Shown here: positions 51,601 through 59,409 of the stretch, piece after piece
How the letters are laid out: the number at the start of each line of letters is the position of its first letter
Numbering within the stretch: the first letter of the stretch is position 1
Source: Nonomuraea dietziae
Lineage (GTDB): Bacteria; Actinomycetota; Actinomycetes; Streptosporangiales; Streptosporangiaceae
NCBI RefSeq assembly: GCF_014195505.1
Contig: NZ_JACIBV010000001.1
Coordinates: 7,812,001-7,876,000, forward strand
Direction: 5' to 3'
DNA: 64,000 bases
The notes under the pieces: generated by a model
Database searches by the model: none
What the model was told of the DNA's origin: nothing
The model's input: only the letters and a program-made list of their open reading frames with translations
Position numbers and translations under genes: made by a program

Positions 51601-51679
51601 CTACGTGACGGGGTGGGCCGGGCTCCACGGGTTCGCCCTGCGCCTGCCGCCCCAGGGCCAGCAGGCCCATGCCTCATGA
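48677..51679 (+). CDS. STAND NTPase-like protein with WD40 propeller repeats
   Basis: 1000 residues. Residues 1-150 follow an NB-ARC layout: GLEGAGVTTVA at the P-loop (Val replaces the Lys), LLVLDGV at Walker B (second Asp replaced), VLVTARSARV at the sensor strand. Helical domains run to about 425. About a dozen WD40 blades follow, with repeated ISPDGSWLATAG, VRLWD and SVSDDATVRLWD elements, probably two propellers. Such proteins act as scaffolds or signal-responsive switches; the lost P-loop Lys argues against normal ATP hydrolysis. GTG 48641 is an alternative start. No effector domain is fused. Confidence 0.82.
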   Translation: MEELIKALTEGESRIIALVPEIDGLEGAGVTTVAAAACADPRVVKRFPNGIAWLSVGADRPEMLTDQMVDRAFEVNGESDPDTDWLEAFSTGRLMDGGEWPGPPGDGLLVLDGVRDPYLPLAALVIADHVSVLVTARSARVLPDDIPVIALPVPRWPLLERLSGELGVRPAQEPDLNDPRSRAAAVREVLSAGLAGLKLPGSVARLTELGVFADEANIPAGLVRLLWKRTAELEPLDCELTLTGLSALGVLSRAPDREVVMIPDVIRGHLRAELAAAGSGEVHRALMEAVVEAPHTAFSAEDARYFLFYLPDHAAQAGDEVSDIVCDGAWLARKLNRFGIAAVEQDLMRAGTPLAERLRRTLAQSMTVLERPELVAPPLPTLAATLACRLYGIPETADEVKMLLSRLGAAWLECLWAPPDLPHPALRRVMGRAEPLNGVAISPDGSWLATAGGNGRVRIWNLDGSVEATLSGHDDDVNDVAIAPDGTWLATAGDDETVRLWDDDGTERAVLHGHEGAVRRVVIAPDGSWLVSCAANDLRAWSADGTLLWQVDMTVMSDSRPVIGADSSWVAFVDDERESVLVWTREGSLRAELADGEEGARYVAAHPARDLLITEHWDGWMRMWSPDGVPLGAIETDGLIFGALTAAPDGSMVAGEGSGSDVLLRALEPVTDSRLTGHSTPPSDVAFSPDGTWLASVSDDATVRLWDAGGGLPEPDEHLRRESIRSLAVAADGSVLVTAGYRGLTFRDTEGRALRAVHEEERFDAVAISADGSALAAVDDEDGLLWLLDRDGEIRHQVRLSEPGTALALAPDGSWAAVATENELGFWEADGRLRTEVPVVGAEYLAMAPDGSWLAAARSDHVLLFDARGRRLGPALDAGDEITGLAVSPRGDWVAATTGQGAILRWDPEGRLLAELEAAAAATHLAVGPFGSWLATVCFDDAVRVWDVQAGECIAAIHLEAGLDACAWTPGGTRLYVTGWAGLHGFALRLPPQGQQAHAS

Positions 51680-51713
51680 TCGCAGGGCGTGGCGTGCCTT
51701 CGCCGAAGGGCGT

Positions 51714-51744
51714 GCGCCCAGCGGTTCGTGGAACCGCTGGGCGC
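51714..51744. terminator. 14-bp hairpin between convergent genes
   Basis: GCGCCCAGCGGTTC and its exact complement with a GTG loop, between the WD40 gene and the convergent protease gene. Probable bidirectional terminator. Confidence 0.8.
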
Positions 51745-51760
51745 CGGTGTTCCAGCGGGC

Positions 51761-52666
51761 TCAGGAGGCGTTGCGCAGCTCCGCCCCCACGATGCCGTCG
51801 ATCCAGCTGCGGTAGTGGGTCACGTCGGTCCAGATGCCGACGCCGGGACCGCCGTCGGGGTTGGTGGAGCAGCCCGCGCCGCCGTCCCTCCGGTCCTCGT
51901 AGTCGTCGCCGTCCCTCGAGGTCGCCCCGATCAGCTCCCACCTGCCGGCCACCATGCGGATCTGCGGACCGCCGGAGTCGCCGTTGCAGGCGCTGGCCGC
52001 CCGCCCGCGGCTGTCGCCGGTGCACAGTTCGGCGCCTCGCGCGAGGTCGGAGCACTTGCCGTCGGTCACGCGCACGGTGTCGAGCTCCTGCAGCTGCCGA
52101 GGCTCGCAGGCGGGGTCCTCACCGTCCTCGCAGACCAGGCCCCAGCCGATGACGCGGGTCGGCTGGCCCACCTTTCCCGGGTCGGCGGCGACGCGGATGG
52201 GCTGGAGGGAGACCTTCCGGTCCAGCTGGACCAGCATGATGTCGCTCTGCTGCTCGCCGTGCCCGCCCCGCTGTCGCCAGCCGGGATGGGTGACGACCCG
52301 CTTGATGCTGGCGACCTCTCCGCCCTTGCCCTTCTCGAGGGAGCCGACCCGCACCTGAGTCCTGCCGGGCCTCATGAGCCCCTTGCAGTGGGCGGCGGTG
52401 ACGACCCAGTCCGAGGCGATGAGGGAGCCGCCGCAGTGATGGCCGGGCTCCCTCCGCAGCTGGAAGGAGACCATGAACGAGTAGGGCTCCTTCACGTCCC
52501 TTCCACCGATGATGGCGGGGCGGCCCGCGCCGGGGGCGGCGGCGGTGACGGCGCCCGCGCCGGGGGCGGCGGCGGTGACGGCCGCGGTGGCGGCGGGGGC
52601 CAGCGCGAGGCCGGCGACCATGAAGGCGGCGAGCACCGCTGATCGCCTACGAGTTGCCTTGAACAC
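51761..52666 (-). CDS. Secreted trypsin-like (S1) serine protease
   Basis: 301 residues. Signal peptide to about residue 26, an Ala/Gly/Pro-rich propeptide holding a 10-residue tandem repeat, then mature start IIGGRDV. Catalytic His in VVTAAHC, Asp in SDIMLVQL and Ser in CNGDSGGP are all present, with paired cysteines. GTG 52666 is chosen because GGAG lies 6 nt before it; ATGs at 52672 and 52678 are alternatives. Extracellular protease, probably activated by cleavage before IIGG. Confidence 0.92.
   Translation of the reverse strand: MFKATRRRSAVLAAFMVAGLALAPAATAAVTAAAPGAGAVTAAAPGAGRPAIIGGRDVKEPYSFMVSFQLRREPGHHCGGSLIASDWVVTAAHCKGLMRPGRTQVRVGSLEKGKGGEVASIKRVVTHPGWRQRGGHGEQQSDIMLVQLDRKVSLQPIRVAADPGKVGQPTRVIGWGLVCEDGEDPACEPRQLQELDTVRVTDGKCSDLARGAELCTGDSRGRAASACNGDSGGPQIRMVAGRWELIGATSRDGDDYEDRRDGGAGCSTNPDGGPGVGIWTDVTHYRSWIDGIVGAELRNAS
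52523..52582 (-). repeat. Exact 30-bp tandem duplication in the protease propeptide
   Basis: 52523-52552 and 52553-52582 are identical and encode the repeated VTAAAPGAGA decapeptide just before the IIGG activation site. Reading frame is kept. Confidence 0.8.
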
Positions 52667-52909
52667 ACACATCTCCATCAGTTGAGGGGTATGGCTGGAG
52701 CTTGACCGATGGTTGCCGCTTTTGTCCAGCTTTCGACCGGTTCGCACCGGAAACGAAGGATACGCAAGGTTATCTATGCCTTTGGCAGATTTTGAGGGAG
52801 AGTCGCCTGCGGAACACGTGGCCGAGAGCTCCGGGGCGGGAGGTCTTCGTGGTGCGGTGGCCGCGGCCGGGCGGCCGGCCTGTCCCGGCGAAACGTCGAT
52901 AATCCTCAT

Positions 52910-53701
52910 ATGGAAAGCTGCCTGACCATCTCCGACAACGCCGAGGCCGGAGTGCTCGTCCTGGGCGGATCCAGCGGCCGCGTCGAGGCGGGCCGCTGCG
53001 CGCTGCTGTCCGCGCACGGGATGACCGCGATGTCCATCCGCTGGTTCGGCGGACCGGGTCAGCCACCCGGCATCTGCGAGGTGCCGCTGGAGACCTTCGT
53101 GTCCGCGCTCGACCTGCTGGCCGCGACGGGAGTGTCGCGGCTGGCCGTGCTCGGGCTGTCCAAGGGCGCGGAGGCGGCCCTGATGCTGGCGTGCGTCGAG
53201 CCGCGGGTCCAGGCGGTGGTCGCCCTTTCGCCCTCATCGGTCGTCTGGGCCAACGTCGGGCCAGGGCCGGACGGCGTCACCGTGCCGTACCGCTCATCGT
53301 GGACATGGCGCGGGCGACCCGTCCCCTTCGCCCCCTACCCCGCGCAGTGGCCGACGGAGGGGCCGCCCACCTCCTTCCGCGCGTTCTACGAACGCGGCCT
53401 GGCCGCAGCGCCTCCCGAGGCGGCCATTCCGCTGGAACGCACTCGGGCGGAGGTCCTCCTGGTGGCGGGCGGCGACGACCTCATGTGGCCGTCGCTCGCC
53501 TTCGCCGACGCACTGGCCGGGCGCCGTGAGGTTCGCATCGTCAGCCACCCGTCGGCGGGGCACCGCCCGCTCCTTCCCGGCGAGGCTCCGCCTCCGCCGT
53601 CGCCGTCCTATCTGTACGGCGGGTCGCCCGACGCTGATGCCGCCCTGGGGGCGGCGGCCTGGCCCCGCATCGTGGACATGCTGAACCGGCCGAGCGTGTG
53701 A
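52910..53701 (+). CDS. Alpha/beta hydrolase, BAAT/acyl-CoA thioesterase C-terminal type
   Basis: 263 residues. Nucleophile elbow GLSKGAE (Ser), acid in VAGGDDLMWPS and His in PSAGHRPLLPGE; the arrangement is that of the BAAT C-terminal domain without the N-terminal thioesterase domain. Substrate may be an acyl thioester or amino-acid conjugate. No signal peptide, so cytoplasmic. Isolated; the 240 bp upstream shows no other gene. Confidence 0.8.
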   Translation: MESCLTISDNAEAGVLVLGGSSGRVEAGRCALLSAHGMTAMSIRWFGGPGQPPGICEVPLETFVSALDLLAATGVSRLAVLGLSKGAEAALMLACVEPRVQAVVALSPSSVVWANVGPGPDGVTVPYRSSWTWRGRPVPFAPYPAQWPTEGPPTSFRAFYERGLAAAPPEAAIPLERTRAEVLLVAGGDDLMWPSLAFADALAGRREVRIVSHPSAGHRPLLPGEAPPPPSPSYLYGGSPDADAALGAAAWPRIVDMLNRPSV

Positions 53702-53912
53702 CGCCGGCGACCCGGTCCGCTCCGCCGAGCACTGGCGAGCGGCCCGCGACGGCGAGCCGAACCCGTGGCACCTCTCGAAGGCGGCCGCGCTCCCTCGCGG
53801 CCCGGGCACGGCCCAGCGCGCTGTGACAGGTGTGCGTCAGATCACAACCCCGCATGTCACAGCCGTCCTTCCTCGATCCGTCTGGAACGCGAGGCGGAAG
53901 AAAGGACGGATC

Positions 53913-54317
53913 ATGACAGCAGGTCGTTTCGTCAAGGTCGTCACGGTGCTGGCCGCGATGTCCATGCTGGTCACCGGGGTGTGGGCGCGGGTGGATCCCG
54001 CGAGCTTCGCCGAGTGGGCCAACTGGCCGAACCACGTGCACTTCCTGCACGACGCGGGTGTGTTCCAGATCGCCATCGGTCTGATGTTGCTGTGCGCGCT
54101 GTGGTGGCGCGACGTCGTGGTGGTGGTACTGGCGGGCTTCGTGTTCGCCAACACCTTCCACGCGTTCAACCACGCGGTCGACCTCGAGCTCGGTGGCGGC
54201 AACGCCAGCGACCCGTGGGCGTTGCTGGCGGTCTCGGTGGTGGCCGCGGCGGGGCTCGCCGTCAGGCTGCGCACGCTTCACATCCGCAGGAACGCCAAGG
54301 AAGGGGCGAGCGCGTGA
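53913..54317 (+). CDS. Small integral membrane protein of unknown function
   Basis: 134 residues with four membrane segments and motifs HVHFLHDAGVFQIAIG and NTFHAFNHAVDLELGG, rich in membrane-embedded His. It resembles uncharacterised DoxX-like or DUF-type quinone/heme-linked proteins, but I do not recognise a named family. ATG 53913 has AAAGGACGG upstream. Translationally coupled (GTGA) to the epimerase gene, so the two probably work together. Confidence 0.75.
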   Translation: MTAGRFVKVVTVLAAMSMLVTGVWARVDPASFAEWANWPNHVHFLHDAGVFQIAIGLMLLCALWWRDVVVVVLAGFVFANTFHAFNHAVDLELGGGNASDPWALLAVSVVAAAGLAVRLRTLHIRRNAKEGASA

Positions 54318-55234
54318 ACGTCCTGCTCGCGGGGGCCACCGGCACGCTGGGTTCGGTCCTGGTCCGCGACCTGCTCGCCGCCGGTCATGCGGTGCTGGGA
54401 CTCACGAGGTCCGCCGGCGGCGCCCGGCGGCTCGCCGAGGCGGGCGCCGTACCCGTGGTGGCGGACATGATGGACCGCGAGGCGCTGCTGGCCGCGCTCG
54501 ACGGCCGGCAGGCGGACGCGGTCGTCCACGAGGCCACCGCGATCACCGGGCTGCCGCTGTTCCACCGGGCCCTCTACGCCACCGACGCCCTGCGCGACCG
54601 CGGCACCGCCCACCTCATCGAGGCGGCGAAGCTGGTGGGCGCGCACAGGTTCGTCACCCAGTCGTTCTTCCTGGGGTACGGCTACCGCGACCACGGCGAG
54701 GCCCCCGTCACCGAGGAGCGCCCCTTCGCCGAGCTCGGCCAGGGCGCCTTCGACCCTCACATGCGCTCGATGCGCGCCAACGAGGAGCAGGTGTTCGGCG
54801 CACCGGGCATCGAGGGGATCTCCCTGCGCTACGGGATGTTCTACGGTCCCGAGGCGTCGACCAGGAAGCTCATGGACATGACCAGGAAGCGGATGCTTCC
54901 CGTTCCTGACCCTGCGGGCACCGTCTCGCTCATCCACATCGAGGACGCCGCCTCCGCCACGGTGGCCGCCCTCGAACGCGGCGTGGCAGGCCGGGCGTAC
55001 AACGTCGCCGACGACCATCCCGTCCGTTTCGACGACTACGTCAGGGCCCTCGCGGCGGCGGCCGGCGCGCCCGCTCCGCTACGGTTGCCCAGCGCCCTGC
55101 TGCGCCCGATGCCGTACATGTACGCGCTGATGGTGGGCACGCGCATCCGGCTGAGCTCCGAGCGGGCGAAGCGCGAGCTGGGATGGGCGCCCGCCTACCC
55201 CTCCTACCGCGAAGGGCTCGCGTTCGCGACGTAG
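54314..55234 (+). CDS. NAD-dependent epimerase/dehydratase-family protein
   Basis: 306 residues. Extended SDR: Rossmann GATGTLGSVLVRDLL, HEATAI where NADRs keep the dinucleotide-side loop, and FLGYGYRDHGEAPV. The usual YxxxK reads MRSMRANEE, so the catalytic Tyr is missing and atypical chemistry or pure binding is likely. GTG 54314 overlaps the membrane-protein stop. Confidence 0.82.
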   Translation: MNVLLAGATGTLGSVLVRDLLAAGHAVLGLTRSAGGARRLAEAGAVPVVADMMDREALLAALDGRQADAVVHEATAITGLPLFHRALYATDALRDRGTAHLIEAAKLVGAHRFVTQSFFLGYGYRDHGEAPVTEERPFAELGQGAFDPHMRSMRANEEQVFGAPGIEGISLRYGMFYGPEASTRKLMDMTRKRMLPVPDPAGTVSLIHIEDAASATVAALERGVAGRAYNVADDHPVRFDDYVRALAAAAGAPAPLRLPSALLRPMPYMYALMVGTRIRLSSERAKRELGWAPAYPSYREGLAFAT

Positions 55235-55263
55235 CCGCATGTGTTCATCTCTCCGTGACGGGA

Positions 55264-55300
55264 GCGCGCCCGGCATTCGATCGCGGGATGCCTGGCGCGC
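55264..55300. terminator. Inverted repeat downstream of the epimerase gene
   Basis: 13-bp arms (GCGCGCCCGGCAT / ATGCCTGGCGCGC) with one mismatch and an 11-nt loop, 29 bp after the epimerase stop. Probable terminator separating it from the rsbQ-like operon. Confidence 0.6.
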
Positions 55301-55438
55301 CCAGCGGTGCCGTCCGCGTACTTCGCGATCGTTTCGGTCAGGTCGCCCTCGCGCTGCACGATCCCGCGCAGGCGCCGACGCGCCCCATGACGGCCCGCCG
55401 TCCGGGTGGGCTCGGCGAAGATGGAAAACTGGGTTGTC

Positions 55439-56239
55439 ATGGACATCTGCCGCAGGAACAACGTAACGGTGACCGGCCGCTCCGACGGGCCGGTGGTCGT
55501 GCTGGCACACGGATTCGGCTGTGACCAGAACATGTGGCGCCTGATCGTCCCCGCCTTGACCGAGCGCTACCGGGTGGTGCTCTTCGACTACGTGGGCTCC
55601 GGCGGTTCGGAGCTGTCGGCGTGGAGCGAGGACCGCTACGCGTCGCTGGACGGCTACGCCCAGGACGTGGTGGATGTCTGCGACGAGCTGGATCTTGAGC
55701 GGGCCGTGTTCGTGGGCCACTCGGTCAGCGCCATGATCGGTGTGCTGGCCGCGCAGGCCGCCCCGGAGCGGATCGGGGCGCTGGTGATGGTGACCCCCTC
55801 ACCGTGCTACATCGACGACGACGGCTACCTCGGCGGGTTCACCGCACACGACATCGACGAGCTGCTGGCCGCGCTGGAAGCGAACTACCTGGGCTGGTCA
55901 TCCACGATGGCCCCGGTCATCATGGGCAACCCCGAGCGCCCCGAGCTGGGGGAGGAGCTGACCAACAGTTTCTGCGCGACCGATCCCGACATCGCGCGGG
56001 TCTTCGCCCGCACGACGTTCCTGTCCGACAGCCGTCAGGACCTGAAGAGCGTGCACGTGCCGACGCTGGTGCTGGAATGCGTCCAGGACGTCATCGCCCC
56101 GCGCGAGGTCGGCGCGTTCGTGCACGCCGCGATCCCCTCCTCCCGCCTGGTCAGCTTGGACGCCACGGGTCACTGCCCTCAGCTGAGCGCGCCGGAGGCC
56201 ACCGCGCGGGCCATCCTGGACTTCCTGGAGTCCCTGTGA
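55439..56239 (+). CDS. rsbQ: RsbQ-like alpha/beta hydrolase (energy-stress module)
   Basis: 266 residues and strikingly close to Bacillus RsbQ along its length: AHGFGCDQNMWRL, LFDYVGSGGSEL, SLDGYAQDVVDVCDELDL, nucleophile Ser in VFVGHSVSAMIG, VTPSPCYI, ECVQDVIAPREVG (acid) and ATGHCPQLS (His). RsbQ supplies or processes a small hydrophobic molecule needed by the phosphatase RsbP during energy stress. ATG 55439 aligns with the family start, though no clear ribosome-binding site is seen; ATG 55421 and GTG 55406 are alternatives. Its stop overlaps the phosphatase ATG. Confidence 0.85.
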   Translation: MDICRRNNVTVTGRSDGPVVVLAHGFGCDQNMWRLIVPALTERYRVVLFDYVGSGGSELSAWSEDRYASLDGYAQDVVDVCDELDLERAVFVGHSVSAMIGVLAAQAAPERIGALVMVTPSPCYIDDDGYLGGFTAHDIDELLAALEANYLGWSSTMAPVIMGNPERPELGEELTNSFCATDPDIARVFARTTFLSDSRQDLKSVHVPTLVLECVQDVIAPREVGAFVHAAIPSSRLVSLDATGHCPQLSAPEATARAILDFLESL

Positions 56240-57582
56240 TGTGCCGGACGGGGCAGGACCCCGAATCGTCCGAGACCGAGGACGAGGCCGACACGGACGC
56301 GCTGTTCATCGCGCTGCTGGAGGACAGCGCCGAGGAGCTGTACGAGTCGGCGCCCTGCGGGTATCTGTCCACGCTGATGGACGGCACCATCGCCAAGATC
56401 AATGCCACGCTGCTGCGCTGGCTGGGCATGGAGCGCGAGGCGGTCGTGGGGCGTAGACGTTTCACCGACCTGCTCACTGTCGGCGGCAAGCTGTACCACG
56501 AGACCCACTTCGCGCCGCTGCTGCGGATGAAGGGCGAGCTCAGCGGCATCGCCCTGGAGATGAAGACCGCCGACGGCGGCCGGCTGCCCGTGCTGGTCTC
56601 CTCCACCGTCAAGCACAGCGGTGAAGGCGAGCCGCTGCTGATCCGCACCACCGTCTTCGACGCCTCCGACCGCCGCACCTACGAAGAGGAACTCCTGCAT
56701 CGCAAGCGGGAGGCGGAACAGGCCAGGGCGGAAGCCGAGCAGGCACGCGCGGAGGCGGAAGAGGCGCGGCGGCAGGCCGAGGCCGACCGCGTCCGGCTGG
56801 CCGACGCCCTGGCCGTGCTGCAGCAGTCGCTGCTGCCGGCATCGCTGCCGGCCGCGCCGGGGCTGGAAACGGCCGTCTACTACCACACGGCCTCCCCCGA
56901 CCGGCTGGGCGGCGACTTCTACGACCTGTTCCCCATCGACGGCGCCCGCTGGGGCTTCTTCCTCGGCGACGTGTGCGGCAAGGGTCCCGAGGCCGCGGCC
57001 CTGACCTCCCTGGTCCGCTACACCCTGCGCGCCGCCGCCCTCCACGACCCTGAGCCGGCTACCGCCCTGGCCACGCTGAACGCCGTCCTGCACGAGCGGT
57101 ACGCCGCCAGCGGCGACGTCCGCTACTGCACCGCCATCTTCGGCGTCGTCGACACCGGCTCCCGCCCTGGCCACGCCACTGTCCGCCTCGCTTCCGGCGG
57201 GCATCCCTCGGCCCTGATCCTGCGGGCAGGCGGCCACGCCGAGTTCCTGCCCACCCCCGGCGGCCTGCTCGTCGGTATCCTGCCCAGCGCGCCCGCCACC
57301 ACCGCCGAGACCGTCCTCGAGCCCGGAGACACCCTCCTGCTCTACACCGACGGCCTGACCGAGGCGCGCACCGGGCCCACCCACAACAGCCTGTACGGCG
57401 AGGACGCCCTGCACGCCTTCGCCACCGCGCATGCTCCCTGCACCCCCCAGGAGGCGATCGGAGCGCTGAGCGAGTTGCTGGACAGCTTCGGCGACGGTCT
57501 CGACGACGACACCGCCCTGCTCGCCCTCGGCGTTCCCGCCGTTCCTCCGCACCCTCTCCCGGCAACGAAACACGACCGATGA
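56239..57582 (+). CDS. RsbP-like PAS-coiled coil-PP2C phosphatase
   Basis: 447 residues. PAS domain at about 30-155 (LYESAPCGYLSTLMDGTIAKINATLLRWLGMEREAV), an Ala/Glu/Arg coiled coil (REAEQARAEAEQ repeats, about 155-190), then a SpoIIE-type PP2C domain with metal-binding GGDFYDLF, GDVCGKGPEAA, LLLYTDGLTEAR and DDDTALLALG. It should dephosphorylate a STAS anti-anti-sigma factor, here encoded next door with a 4-bp overlap. Same order and architecture as Bacillus RsbQ-RsbP. Start overlaps the rsbQ stop (TGATG). Confidence 0.9.
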   Translation: MCRTGQDPESSETEDEADTDALFIALLEDSAEELYESAPCGYLSTLMDGTIAKINATLLRWLGMEREAVVGRRRFTDLLTVGGKLYHETHFAPLLRMKGELSGIALEMKTADGGRLPVLVSSTVKHSGEGEPLLIRTTVFDASDRRTYEEELLHRKREAEQARAEAEQARAEAEEARRQAEADRVRLADALAVLQQSLLPASLPAAPGLETAVYYHTASPDRLGGDFYDLFPIDGARWGFFLGDVCGKGPEAAALTSLVRYTLRAAALHDPEPATALATLNAVLHERYAASGDVRYCTAIFGVVDTGSRPGHATVRLASGGHPSALILRAGGHAEFLPTPGGLLVGILPSAPATTAETVLEPGDTLLLYTDGLTEARTGPTHNSLYGEDALHAFATAHAPCTPQEAIGALSELLDSFGDGLDDDTALLALGVPAVPPHPLPATKHDR

Positions 57583-57908
57583 GCTCGCTGACCATCACCG
57601 ACAGAGACGCCGCCGCCGGACCCGTCGTGGAGGTCACCGGCGACCTCGACTACACCCACGCCGCCGCCCTGCGCCGACAGGTCGAGCGCCTCACGCTCCG
57701 ACCAGGCCAGTGCCTGGTCATCGACCTGGCCGGCCTGAGGTTCTGCGACTCCAGCGGTATCACCGCACTGCTCGCGGCCCGCCAGCACGCCCTGGCCGCC
57801 GGCGCCGACATCGCTCTGGCCGCCGTTCCCGCCAACACCCTGCGCATCCTGACCGTCATCGGCCTCGACCGGATCTTCACCCTCCACCCCGCCGCCAGCA
57901 CCGCCTGA
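57579..57908 (+). CDS. STAS anti-anti-sigma factor (RsbV-like)
   Basis: 109 residues, a single STAS domain. Phosphorylation site Ser in LRFCDSSGITALLAARQ, the typical DSSG motif. When dephosphorylated by the coupled phosphatase, it would bind an anti-sigma kinase and free a sigma factor. No RsbW-like kinase or sigma factor gene is in the window, so the partner switch must be completed by genes elsewhere. Confidence 0.92.
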   Translation: MSSLTITDRDAAAGPVVEVTGDLDYTHAAALRRQVERLTLRPGQCLVIDLAGLRFCDSSGITALLAARQHALAAGADIALAAVPANTLRILTVIGLDRIFTLHPAASTA

Positions 57909-57958
57909 CCGTCATCCCGCGCACCCCACGGAAGCGAAGGTCGCGGCTGCTAGCATCG

Positions 57959-57986
57959 ATATATCCAAATATTTAGATGGATGTAT
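57959..57986. promoter_or_regulatory. A+T-rich imperfect palindrome, likely ArsR-type operator
   Basis: A 28-bp dyad (ATA-ATCCA-TA pattern, 10 of 14 arm positions matching) in an otherwise G+C-rich region, 12 bp before the reductase-like gene. The ArsR regulator gene at the end of this operon is the natural candidate to bind it. Confidence 0.5.
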
Positions 57987-57997
57987 GGAGGCGCGCG

Positions 57998-58931
57998 ATG
58001 TCCAAGGTGCTGGTGGTCGGGGCGGGGGCGCTCGGGCAGGTCTTCGGCTCCTGGCTGGCCGAGGGGGGAGCCGAGGTCAGCTTCCTGGTGCGGCAGGGCA
58101 GGGAGGGCTGGGCCGAGGACGGGGTGGAGCTGTTCCGGCTGAGGAAGGGCCGGCCGGCGGTCGGGAGGCGGCTGGTGCCGCACCAGGTGACCAGCCGGCC
58201 GCCGCGAGAAGCGTGGGACATGGTGTGGCTCTGCGTCGACTCTCCCGCGCTGCGCGGAGACTGGACGCGTGAGCTGCGCGCGGCGGCCGGTGCGGCGACC
58301 GTGGTCACCATCGGCCAGGACCCGCACGACCTGGACACCCTGGCCGGGGTCTGGCCGCGGGAGTCGATCGTCCAGGTGACGCCGACACTGCTCGCCTATC
58401 AGGCGCCGCTGAAGGCGGAGGCGCCAGGCCAGGGCGTGGCCTACTGGGTGCCGCCCGGCTCGGCGATGGGGGTCGCGGGGGCGCGCGCCCCGCAGATCAT
58501 CGACGCGCTGCGGCGCGGCGGCGCGCGGGTGAGGCGGGTGCGCAAGGCCGGGTCCGGCGAGGTCACCGCCGCCAGGATGGTTCCTTACATCGCCGCGATC
58601 GAGAGCGCGGGCTGGTCGTTGCGGGCCGTACGGAGGCGGTTGGGAGGTGCGGCGGCGGCCAGCCGCGAGGCGGTCGCCGTGACGGCGGCTCAGCACGGAG
58701 GGCGCCCTCCGTTGTCCGTGCCGGCCCTGGGCCGTGGGAATGGCCCTGCGCGCGCTGCCGTTGCTGACCCCCTTCGACCTGCAGCGCTATCTGGAAGCGC
58801 ACTTCACCAAGGTCGGCGCGCAGACCCGGCTGATGCTGGACGGCTGGATCACCGAGGGCGCCGCCCGCGCGCTCCCCGTGACCCACCTCGCCGCCCTTCG
58901 CGGCTCCCTTCCCGAAGGAGCGCCGGCGTGA
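57998..58931 (+). pseudogene. Ketopantoate-reductase-like (ApbA/PanE) gene with a frameshift
   Basis: The first 244 or so codons encode a PanE/ApbA-like protein (VLVVGAGALGQVFGSWLAEGG). Near 58729-58731 the frame is lost by one extra G: PAL followed by GRGNGP in the current frame, but AVGMALRALPLLTPFDLQRY in the +1 frame, which continues to a TGA at 58929-58931. That stop overlaps the ArsR GTG, as expected for the original gene end. It is either a recent inactivating insertion or a sequencing error in a G-run. If intact it would be a 311-residue NADPH-dependent reductase. ATG 57998 follows GGAGG. Confidence 0.8.
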
Positions 58932-59272
58932 GCGGCCCGGTGGCGGCTCGGGACGTTCTCGCCCTCTTCTCGCAGACCAGGCCGCTGTTCACCGCGCTGG
59001 GCGACGAGCGCAGGCAGGAGATCATCGTCTTCCTCCTGGAGTCGACCGATCCGCGCAGCGTCGGAGAGATCGCCGCCCACCTGAACCTGTCCCAGCCCGC
59101 GGCCTCCCACCACCTGAAGATCCTGCGCGACGCGAGGCTCGTGACGGTACGGCGCAGCGGCACCCAGCGCCTGTACGCCCTCAACGCCGCGGACTACCCG
59201 CAGCTGCTGACGCCGATGCGCGACCTCGTCACGCTGATCGTCTCGTGCGCCATGGCATCACCTCCGCAATGA
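58928..59272 (+). CDS. ArsR-family transcriptional regulator
   Basis: 114 residues from GTG 58928. Winged helix LFTALGDERRQEIIVFLLESTDPRSVGEIAAHLNLSQPAASHHLKILRDARLV. No Cys-based metal site in the recognition helix, so it is probably not a metal sensor. Its start overlaps the frameshifted reductase stop (GTGA), and it likely autoregulates from the A+T-rich palindrome upstream. A longer open frame that appears to fuse it to the reductase results from the frameshift. Confidence 0.88.
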   Translation: MSGPVAARDVLALFSQTRPLFTALGDERRQEIIVFLLESTDPRSVGEIAAHLNLSQPAASHHLKILRDARLVTVRRSGTQRLYALNAADYPQLLTPMRDLVTLIVSCAMASPPQ

Positions 59273-59409
59273 CGCGCTGAAGGGGATCTGGTAAGCCAGC
59301 GTTCCATGGTTACCCGAGACGAAGGAAAGTTTCTAGAGGGTAGCCACTAGGGAAAATTTCTTCCCCGAACTTATTGACCTTGGGCCTGACCAATCGCAAA
59401 GCTCTTGGC

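Noticed and set aside
56179..57573. 464-codon frame antisense to the RsbP-like gene
   Set aside because: Composition is that of a shadow; the plus-strand gene has clear PAS and PP2C motifs.
57977..59272. Apparent fusion of a reductase with an ArsR regulator
   Set aside because: The join is caused by a frameshift at about 58730; the reductase sequence continues in another frame to a stop overlapping the ArsR start.
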